The notes under the pieces were generated by a model. That model had not been told where the DNA came from, did no database searches, and saw nothing but the letters and a program-made list of their open reading frames with translations. Positions 42,565 through 48,762 of a stretch of DNA of 48,762 nucleotides are shown piece by piece. A program made the position numbers and the translations under genes. The first letter of the stretch is position 1, and the number at the start of each line of letters is the position of its first letter. The DNA is from Melghirimyces thermohalophilus (lineage in GTDB: Bacteria; Bacillota; Bacilli; Thermoactinomycetales; DSM-45169). The stretch lies in the NCBI RefSeq assembly GCF_900102685.1, contig NZ_FMZA01000023.1, positions 1-48,762 on the forward strand. The letters run 5' to 3'.

Positions 42565-44550
42565 ATGGCAGAAACCCCTTTTCGCCTGGTATCCAATTAT
42601 GAACCTCAGGGGGACCAGCCGAAAGCGATTGAAAAATTGACCGAAGGCGTCCAGAGCGGCAAACGTCATCAAACCTTGCTGGGTGCGACGGGAACGGGGA
42701 AAACCTTTTCCATCGCCCATACCATTGCTCGAGTGGGTAAGCCGACTCTAGTCATCGCTCCCAATAAAACGCTGGCTGCCCAATTATGTGGGGAACTGAA
42801 AGAGTTTTTCCCCCATAACGCTGTCGAGTATTTCGTCAGTTACTACGATTATTATCAACCGGAAGCTTACGTTCCTCAGACGGATACCTATATTGAAAAA
42901 GATGCATCGATCAACGATGAAATCGATAAACTGCGACACTCGGCCACCAGCGCCTTGTTTGAACGCAAGGATGTCATTATCGTAGCCAGTGTCTCCTGCA
43001 TCTACGGTTTAGGTTCCCCGGAAGCCTACCGTGAGCAGGTGGTTTCTCTGCGCGTTGGGATGGAAAAGGACCGGAACGCTGTCTTGCGAGATCTGGTCGA
43101 TATCCAATATGAGCGCAACGATATGAACTTTGTCCGGGGCACTTTCCGCGTCCGCGGTGATGTGCTGGAAGTCTTCCCGGCCTCCCGGAGTGAACAAGCG
43201 GTTCGCGTGGAGTTTTTTGGTGATGAGATCGACCGTATCCGGGAGATTGACGTGTTGACCGGGGAGATCATCGGTGACCGGGAACACGTAGCCATCTTCC
43301 CCGCTTCCCACTATGTGACGCAGAAAGACGTGCTAAAACGGGCCATTCGTGATATTGAGGAGGAACTGGAGACACGATTGGAAGAGTTGAAGTCCCAGGA
43401 TAAGCTGTTGGAAGCTCAACGGCTGGAGCAGCGAACCCGCTATGATATGGAGATGATGCGGGAGGTTGGGTTCTGTTCCGGTATTGAGAACTACTCCCGC
43501 CACCTGGTGGGCAAACAGGCGGGGGATCCGCCTTACACCCTTCTCGACTACTTTCCGGAGGATTACTTGACCATCATTGATGAGTCCCATGTCACCATTC
43601 CTCAGATCGGGGGGATGTACAAAGGGGATCGGTCCCGCAAAGAGATGTTAGTGAATCACGGATTTCGCCTGCCCTCTGCTTTGGATAACCGGCCCCTCCG
43701 GTTTGAGGAATTTGAACAGCGGGTGCACCAAGCCATCTACGTTTCGGCCACTCCCGGGCCTTACGAATTGGAAAAAGGGCCGGAGGTGGTGGAACAGATC
43801 ATCCGTCCCACCGGCCTGGTCGATCCCCAAATTCATGTCCGGCCGATCGAGGGGCAGATCGACGATCTGATCGGCGAAGTGAACCAGCGTGTGGAGCGGG
43901 ATGAACGGGTGCTGGTAACCACCCTGACTAAGAAGATGGCGGAGGATCTGACTGATTACCTAAAAGAGGCGGGGATCAAGGTGCGGTACCTCCACTCCGA
44001 CATCAAGACCATTGAGCGGATGCAGATCCTGCGCAGCCTCCGCCTGGGTGAGTTCGATGTGCTGGTCGGGATCAACCTGCTGCGGGAGGGACTCGACTTG
44101 CCGGAGGTCTCCTTGGTGGCTATTCTGGATGCGGATAAGGAAGGGTTCCTGCGTGCGGAGCGTTCCCTGATCCAGACGATCGGTCGGGCGGCGCGGAATG
44201 CCAACGGCGAAGTGATCATGTATGCTGATACGATAACGGACTCCATGCGCCAGGCGATCGATGAGACCGAGCGTCGCCGCCAGATCCAGCTCGCCCATAA
44301 CGAGAAATACGGAATTACGCCGCAAACCATCCGCAAAGAGGTTCGCGATGTCATCGAGGCGACCAAGGCGGCAGAGGAAACGGAAACGTATCAGGCTATA
44401 CCCGATATGGAGAAAATGGGACGGGAAGAACGGCAACAAGTCATCGAACGAATGGAGAAAGAGATGAAGCAGGCGGCCAAAGACTTGCAGTTTGAACGTG
44501 CTGCAGAGCTGCGGGATCTGATCATCGAACTGAAAGCCGAGGGAGGATAA
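42565..44550 (+). CDS. uvrB: Excinuclease ABC subunit B
   Basis: 661 aa, the same length as B. subtilis UvrB. DNA-damage verification helicase of nucleotide excision repair. Walker A GATGTGKT (40-47), the damage-probing beta-hairpin [17 protein letters not shown], Walker B/DEAD-like [12 protein letters not shown], the second RecA lobe with [14 protein letters not shown] and [14 protein letters not shown], and the C-terminal UVR motif ([15 protein letters not shown]) that meets UvrC. ATG 42565 with GAGGTG 7 bases upstream; an in-frame TTG lies at 42559. uvrA follows after 3 bases. Confidence 0.98.
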   Translation: MAETPFRLVSNYEPQGDQPKAIEKLTEGVQSGKRHQTLLGATGTGKTFSIAHTIARVGKPTLVIAPNKTLAAQLCGELKEFFPHNAVEYFVSYYDYYQPEAYVPQTDTYIEKDASINDEIDKLRHSATSALFERKDVIIVASVSCIYGLGSPEAYREQVVSLRVGMEKDRNAVLRDLVDIQYERNDMNFVRGTFRVRGDVLEVFPASRSEQAVRVEFFGDEIDRIREIDVLTGEIIGDREHVAIFPASHYVTQKDVLKRAIRDIEEELETRLEELKSQDKLLEAQRLEQRTRYDMEMMREVGFCSGIENYSRHLVGKQAGDPPYTLLDYFPEDYLTIIDESHVTIPQIGGMYKGDRSRKEMLVNHGFRLPSALDNRPLRFEEFEQRVHQAIYVSATPGPYELEKGPEVVEQIIRPTGLVDPQIHVRPIEGQIDDLIGEVNQRVERDERVLVTTLTKKMAEDLTDYLKEAGIKVRYLHSDIKTIERMQILRSLRLGEFDVLVGINLLREGLDLPEVSLVAILDADKEGFLRAERSLIQTIGRAARNANGEVIMYADTITDSMRQAIDETERRRQIQLAHNEKYGITPQTIRKEVRDVIEATKAAEETETYQAIPDMEKMGREERQQVIERMEKEMKQAAKDLQFERAAELRDLIIELKAEGG

Positions 44551-44553
44551 GCC

Positions 44554-47439
44554 GTGTCACAAGAAAACATTGTTATACGCGGAGCTCGCGTCCACAACCT
44601 GAAAGAGATTGATGTGGAGATTCCCCGGAACCAACTCGTTGTGTTGACGGGCTTGTCCGGTTCAGGGAAGTCTTCCCTCGCCTTCGATACGATCTATGCT
44701 GAGGGACAGCGTCGGTATGTGGAGTCGCTCTCCGCCTATGCCCGGCAATTTTTGGGGCAGATGGACAAGCCGGATGTCGATTCGATTGAAGGGCTGTCCC
44801 CTGCCATCTCCATCGATCAGAAAACCACTAGCCGCAACCCCCGATCGACGGTGGGAACGGTGACGGAAATATACGACTATCTGCGGCTTCTCTTTGCTCG
44901 GGTGGGTCGCCCTCATTGCCCCGAACACGGTATCGAGATTACCTCCCAGACTGTACAGCAGATGGCGGATCGCATTCTGGAACTGCCAGAACGGAGCCGG
45001 ATCCAAATCATGGCTCCCATAGTGGAGGAAAGAAAAGGGGAGCATGTCAAACTGTTGAGCGAAATCGGCAAACAGGGCTATGTCCGGGTGCGAGTGGACG
45101 GGGAGATTCGTGATTTATCTGAGGAGATTGAGCTGGAAAAAAACAAAAAACACACCATCGAAGTGGTGGTGGATCGGATTGTGGTCAAACCGGGTATCGA
45201 GACCCGCTTGACCGATTCCCTGGAAACAGCATTGCAACTGACGGATGGCAAGGTGTTGGTCGATGTGATCGACGGGGAAGAGATTCGGTTCAACCAAAAT
45301 TTTTCTTGCCCGATGTGTGGATTTAGTATTGAGGAGCTCTCCCCTCGTATGTTCTCCTTCAACAGTCCCTTCGGCGCCTGCCCCAACTGCGATGGTCTCG
45401 GCAGCCGGATGGAAGTGAATCCGGACCTGGTGATCCCTGATAAAAATAAGACCTTACGGGAAGGGGCGATCGAGCCCTGGGTGGGCAAGTCGAGCAATTA
45501 CTACCCCGCCTTGCTGGAATCCGCCTGCCGTCACTACGGAATCGATATGGATGTGCCGGTGAAAAAGCTTCCCAAACGGGATCTGAAAAAACTGTTGGAG
45601 GGAACCGGGGAGCGGATCCCCTTCCGTTACGAATCGGATTTCGGCCGGGTGAAGCGCTTATCCATCCGCTTTGAAGGGGTGTTGAAAAACCTGGAGCGGC
45701 GTTATCGCGACTCCGGTTCCGACGCCATTCGTGAACAGATTGAAAACTACATGAGCCATATCGCCTGTCCCACCTGTCAGGGCGCCCGACTGCGGGAAGG
45801 GAGCCTCAGTGTGTTGGTTGGTGGGAAAAATATCGCTTATGTCACATCTCTGTCCATCAGGGAGGCCAGGGATTTTGTCAACGGTTTGGCCTTGACCGAA
45901 AAAGAGATGACCATCGGCCGGCAGATCCTCAAGGAGATCGACAGCCGCTTAGGGTTTTTGGTAAACGTGGGTCTCGACTATCTCACCTTAGACCGGTCCG
46001 CCGGGAGCCTTTCCGGTGGGGAAGCCCAGCGGATCCGGTTAGCCACCCAGATCGGTTCCAAGTTGATGGGGGTTCTCTACATTTTGGACGAACCCAGCAT
46101 CGGTTTGCACCAGCGGGATAATAACCGACTGATCCAGACCCTGGAACAGATGCGAGATCTGGGCAATACACTGATTGTGGTGGAGCATGACGAAGATACC
46201 ATGTTAGCCTCCGACTGGATTGTCGATGTGGGGCCTGGTGCCGGGGCTCACGGTGGACAGATCGTCGCCTCCGGGACGCCGGAACAAGTGATGAAGATGG
46301 ATCACTCCCTGACCGGCCAGTATCTCTCCGGGAAGAAATTTATCCCCTTGCCGGAGGAGCGGCGCCAGCCTAACGGCAAGTGGGTGGAAATCAAGGGCGC
46401 CCGGGAGAACAATCTGAAGGATGTCGACGTCAAAGTCCCCCTAGGGGTCTTTACCTGCGTCACCGGAGTGTCCGGTTCCGGCAAAAGCACTCTGGTTAAC
46501 GAAATCCTATTGAAAGCGTTGGCCCGGGAGTTGAATCGATCCAAATGGGTGCCTGGCCGTTACCGTGCGATCAAAGGTCTCGAGCATTTGGATAAAGTGA
46601 TCAATATCGATCAATCCCCGATCGGTCGAACCCCTCGTTCGAACCCGGCCACTTACACCAGCGTTTTTGACGATGTTCGGGATGTGTTTGCTTCCACCCA
46701 GGAAGCCAAGGTGAGAGGGTATAAAAAAGGACGGTTCAGCTTCAACGTGAAAGGCGGTCGCTGCGAAGCTTGCCGCGGTGATGGGATCATCAAAATTGAG
46801 ATGCATTTTCTTCCCGATGTTTATGTTCCCTGTGAGGAATGTAAGGGAAAAAGATACAACCGGGACACCCTGGAGGTGAAGTACAAAGGGAAAAACATCT
46901 CCGATGTCCTGGACATGCGGGTGGAAGAAGCGCTGGAGTTCTTTAAAAATATTCCCCGGATCAGACGCAAACTGCAGACCCTCTACGATGTGGGCCTCGG
47001 TTATGTGAAGTTGGGACAGCCGGCCACCACCTTGTCCGGCGGCGAAGCGCAGCGGGTAAAACTGGCGTCGGAGCTGTACAAACGCTCCCGCGGGCGCACA
47101 CTTTACATCCTGGATGAACCGACGACCGGACTCCATGTGGATGATATTTCCCGTCTGCTGCAGGTGTTACAACGTCTGGTGGAGAACGGGGATTCCGTCT
47201 TGGTGATCGAGCATAATCTGGATGTGATCAAAACGGCCGACTATCTGATCGATCTCGGCCCCGAAGGGGGTACCGGAGGGGGTACCATTGTAGCTACCGG
47301 GACACCGGAAGAAGTGGCTGAGGTGAATTCCTCGCATACAGGCCAATTTTTGAAGCCGATTCTGGAGAGGGATCGTCAACGGATGGAAGAGGTCTACCGG
47401 AAACTGTCGGAACAAGTTACCAAAGCGTCCAACTCATAA
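44554..47439 (+). CDS. uvrA: Excinuclease ABC subunit A
   Basis: 961 aa. Damage-recognition ATPase that loads UvrB. Two ABC modules: the first with Walker [11 protein letters not shown] near residue 32 and signature [15 protein letters not shown], the second with [10 protein letters not shown] near 640 and [15 protein letters not shown]. Two Zn-binding sites are seen: CPMCG...CPNC in the first half and CEACRGDG...CEECKG in the second. GTG start with GGGAGG upstream, 3 bases after uvrB. Forms an SOS-controlled operon with uvrB. Confidence 0.98.
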   Translation: MSQENIVIRGARVHNLKEIDVEIPRNQLVVLTGLSGSGKSSLAFDTIYAEGQRRYVESLSAYARQFLGQMDKPDVDSIEGLSPAISIDQKTTSRNPRSTVGTVTEIYDYLRLLFARVGRPHCPEHGIEITSQTVQQMADRILELPERSRIQIMAPIVEERKGEHVKLLSEIGKQGYVRVRVDGEIRDLSEEIELEKNKKHTIEVVVDRIVVKPGIETRLTDSLETALQLTDGKVLVDVIDGEEIRFNQNFSCPMCGFSIEELSPRMFSFNSPFGACPNCDGLGSRMEVNPDLVIPDKNKTLREGAIEPWVGKSSNYYPALLESACRHYGIDMDVPVKKLPKRDLKKLLEGTGERIPFRYESDFGRVKRLSIRFEGVLKNLERRYRDSGSDAIREQIENYMSHIACPTCQGARLREGSLSVLVGGKNIAYVTSLSIREARDFVNGLALTEKEMTIGRQILKEIDSRLGFLVNVGLDYLTLDRSAGSLSGGEAQRIRLATQIGSKLMGVLYILDEPSIGLHQRDNNRLIQTLEQMRDLGNTLIVVEHDEDTMLASDWIVDVGPGAGAHGGQIVASGTPEQVMKMDHSLTGQYLSGKKFIPLPEERRQPNGKWVEIKGARENNLKDVDVKVPLGVFTCVTGVSGSGKSTLVNEILLKALARELNRSKWVPGRYRAIKGLEHLDKVINIDQSPIGRTPRSNPATYTSVFDDVRDVFASTQEAKVRGYKKGRFSFNVKGGRCEACRGDGIIKIEMHFLPDVYVPCEECKGKRYNRDTLEVKYKGKNISDVLDMRVEEALEFFKNIPRIRRKLQTLYDVGLGYVKLGQPATTLSGGEAQRVKLASELYKRSRGRTLYILDEPTTGLHVDDISRLLQVLQRLVENGDSVLVIEHNLDVIKTADYLIDLGPEGGTGGGTIVATGTPEEVAEVNSSHTGQFLKPILERDRQRMEEVYRKLSEQVTKASNS

Positions 47440-47588
47440 CCGCTTCTCCACCGGGCCCTGCTCCCTCCAATGTTGTCAAGGCTGGTAATCCGGGTACAAG
47501 GCGCCTTTTCCAGAGCAACCTTTTCAAGTACAACTGCAGTTTGGTGTAAAATAACTTGTGTGTGAAGAATCAGAAAGGGGTTTTTCAT

Positions 47589-47978
47589 ATGTTCGATTAT
47601 ACGGTGGAAACGAATAAAACCGTGGACGAAGCGATTCAAGCGCTGGAACACACCCTTTCCAACCACAGCTTCGGCGTTTTGTGGAAACTGGATATTCCCA
47701 CCAAACTGATGGAGAAAGGAATCGCCTTGGAACAGGACTTTCGCGTGCTGGAGGTTTTTAACCCCGATGTAGCCAAAAAGGTGCTGACCCGCAATCAGCG
47801 GGGCGGCTTCTTCCTTCCCTGTAAGATTGTGGTGTATCGCAATCAGGAGACCCTGAAAACCGATATCGGTCTGCTCCGTCCGACCACGCAACTGGCTTTG
47901 ACCGAGGATGACCAGCTGAAACCATTGGCAGAAGATGTGGAAGAGACTCTGATCCAGGCGATTAACGAGGCGAAATAA
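47589..47978 (+). CDS. DUF302 family protein
   Basis: 129 aa. Matches the DUF302 pattern: FDYTVETNKTVDEAIQALE, FGVLWKLDIPTKLMEKG, FRVLEVFNPDVAKKVL and LPCKIVVYRNQ with the LPC motif. It is cytosolic, with a small alpha/beta fold. Function is not established; some relatives are linked to metal or redox stress, and the Cys could bind a ligand. ATG 47589 follows AAAGGGG; an in-frame GTG at 47556 is less likely. Followed by a terminator. Confidence 0.88.
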   Translation: MFDYTVETNKTVDEAIQALEHTLSNHSFGVLWKLDIPTKLMEKGIALEQDFRVLEVFNPDVAKKVLTRNQRGGFFLPCKIVVYRNQETLKTDIGLLRPTTQLALTEDDQLKPLAEDVEETLIQAINEAK

Positions 47979-47981
47979 AAG

Positions 47982-48026
47982 TTTACCGGTCCGACCCGGT
48001 AAGGGATCGGGTCATCGGACCGGTTT
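47982..48026 (+). terminator. Terminator after the DUF302 gene
   Basis: Long stem accggtccgacccg / cgggtcatcggaccggt (bulged) with a short loop, then TTTTAT. Confidence 0.75.
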
Positions 48027-48098
48027 TATATGCAAAAAGCGTATGTCCTGCAGGAAGTGGGGAAACCTCCTATTGAAATCACCTTTAGGGGGTTCAAC

Positions 48099-48395
48099 AT
48101 GAATAAACGATCCGGCTGGACCTTGTTGTTCGGGCTGTTGGTCGCTGGTGCAGCCATCTGGATGCTGTTTCCCAAACTCCGTCAGTGGAGGGGGGAAGGA
48201 GCTGATGTTTTTGATCCGATGAAGGCCATGGATCCCCTCCGAAACGTCGGAAAAAGCCCCTCCCAACCGGAGTCGCCCATCCCCGGCAGAGGGGATCAGG
48301 AAGAGGAGCGGAAATATATCCTCTTAAACGAACGGAGAGCAGCGAAGAAGCGAGGTCACTCCGCAGGGGAAGACGGATCAATGGAAAACCAATAA
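48099..48395 (+). CDS. Small single-pass membrane protein, unknown
   Basis: 98 aa. A short basic N-terminus (MNKRSGW), one transmembrane helix (about 6-24; TLLFGLLVAGAAIWMLF) and a hydrophilic tail with Pro-, Glu- and Arg-rich parts. No family recognised. ATG 48099 follows AGGGGGT, and this start is preferred over an in-frame ATG at 48030. Stands alone between terminators. Confidence 0.6.
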   Translation: MNKRSGWTLLFGLLVAGAAIWMLFPKLRQWRGEGADVFDPMKAMDPLRNVGKSPSQPESPIPGRGDQEEERKYILLNERRAAKKRGHSAGEDGSMENQ

Positions 48396-48423
48396 AAAAC
48401 AGCCGGTATTATATACCGGCTCA

Positions 48424-48468
48424 GAGTGTGGAGAAAGCCCTTCACTGCTTTCTCCACACTCTTTTTTT
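48424..48468 (+). terminator. Strong terminator
   Basis: Perfect 14-bp stem (48424-48437 with 48448-48461; gagtgtggagaaag/ctttctccacactc), 10-base loop, then T7. A second small stem agccggtat/ataccggct precedes it at 48402-48422. Confidence 0.9.
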
Positions 48469-48504
48469 ATGGACAAAACCAGCTCATCGACGTATCAAAA
48501 CCTG

Positions 48505-48553
48505 GATCAAAAAGGCCTCCCAACCACCTAACCGGCTTTGGTTAGGTGGTTGG
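48505..48553 (-). terminator. Terminator at the 3' end of the transposase gene
   Basis: Stem ccaaccacctaacc / ggttaggtggttgg (48520-48533 with 48540-48553), loop ggcttt. On the minus strand it is followed by GAGGCCTTTTTG. The TAG stop of the transposase (48528-48530) lies inside the stem. Confidence 0.7.
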
Positions 48554-48762
48554 CAATCTTCTTGATGTTTTGCGCTGCGGCCGTCATCAGCGCTTGCTCT
48601 TGGACCTTTTCCCTTCCCCTCAACCGGCAGTAGCGAAGCCCGTGCAGCTCTTTCGCGTCTGCAAAGCTTCGCTCGATCGTCTCTTTCCGTTTTTTGTACA
48701 GGTATTTTCCCGTAGAGGAAAGGCGATGGGCTCGCACTTTTTCCTTATGTTTTTCCCACACG
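48528..48762 (-). CDS. IS1182-like transposase, C-terminal part (partial)
   Basis: 78 codons on the minus strand, open to the right edge. The sequence includes [39 protein letters not shown] and NIKKIANHL, which is the C-terminus of DDE transposases of the IS1182 (IS4-superfamily) group; the Glu in [11 protein letters not shown] is the likely catalytic Glu. The N-terminal part with the two Asp residues lies outside the window. A neighbouring hairpin ends the gene. Confidence 0.85.
   Translation of the reverse strand, partial: VWEKHKEKVRAHRLSSTGKYLYKKRKETIERSFADAKELHGLRYCRLRGREKVQEQALMTAAAQNIKKIANHLTKAG

Noticed and set aside
1-48762. CRISPR array, tRNA/rRNA genes, prophage or toxin-antitoxin pair
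   Set aside because: No spaced direct repeats, no cloverleaf-type or rRNA sequence, no phage structural genes and no credible paired small genes were seen on reading through.

Overview
The window looks like a chromosomal contig from a Gram-positive, spore-former-type Firmicute, most plausibly a member of the Thermoactinomycetaceae (Kroppenstedtia/Desmospora-like). The reasons are moderately high GC, strong AGGAGG ribosome-binding sites with many GTG/TTG starts, LCP cell-wall ligases, long-form HPF, a lipoprotein cytochrome c, a Bacillus-like arg/car operon and AhrC, LexA and DnaA sites matching B. subtilis consensus sequences. The genus is inference; no 16S gene is present. Both ends of the window lie inside transposase genes (IS3-type on the left, IS1182-like on the right), as expected for a contig broken at repeats.

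Layout. 1-343: end of an IS3-like element. 377-3644 (minus): YigZ and two LCP proteins. 3645-4442: poorly explained region with one weak ORF and a structured metK leader. 4443-8599: metK, a truncated glycosyltransferase-like membrane protein, comFA-comFC. 8739-14194: HU, cold-shock protein, HPF, secA and prfB (with the +1 programmed frameshift). Three tandem DnaA boxes lie between HU and csp. 14311-19441: small exported protein, MATE exporter (minus), YwqG/DUF1963 protein (minus), CvfC-like HEAT protein, enoyl-CoA hydratase. 19626-20315: small membrane protein and cytochrome c. 20485-29996: argC-J-B-D-carA-carB-argF, with overlapping or closely spaced genes and an ArgR/AhrC-type box over the promoter. 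30504-33867: accessory stretch with a DUF5671-like membrane protein, a DUF4349 lipoprotein (apparent ATC start), an alcohol dehydrogenase remnant, an SRPBCC protein and an AT-richer SDR gene. 34014-36630: argG-argH with their own Arg box. 36857-42409: ftsE-ftsX, two tandem coiled-coil M23 peptidases and a CtpB-like S41 protease. 42565-47439: uvrB-uvrA behind a LexA box. 47589-48395: DUF302 protein and a small membrane protein. 48528-48762: transposase C-terminus.

How it fits together. The gene order yigZ/LCP - comF - hpf - secA - prfB - cytochrome c - ftsEX - ctpB - uvrBA follows the B. subtilis yvyE-to-uvrA region, but without degSU and the flagellar block, and with the arginine genes placed between cccB and ftsEX. 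Functional groups are arginine/carbamoyl-phosphate synthesis, cell-wall remodelling (LCP, FtsEX with M23 partners, CtpB), protein export and translation (SecA, RF2, HPF), and DNA uptake, repair and packaging (ComFA/FC, UvrAB, HU). I saw no tRNA, rRNA, CRISPR array or prophage, and no clear new defence system. The least explained items are the DnaA-box triplet, the SD-masking hairpin at the IS end, the structured metK leader and the twin M23 genes.
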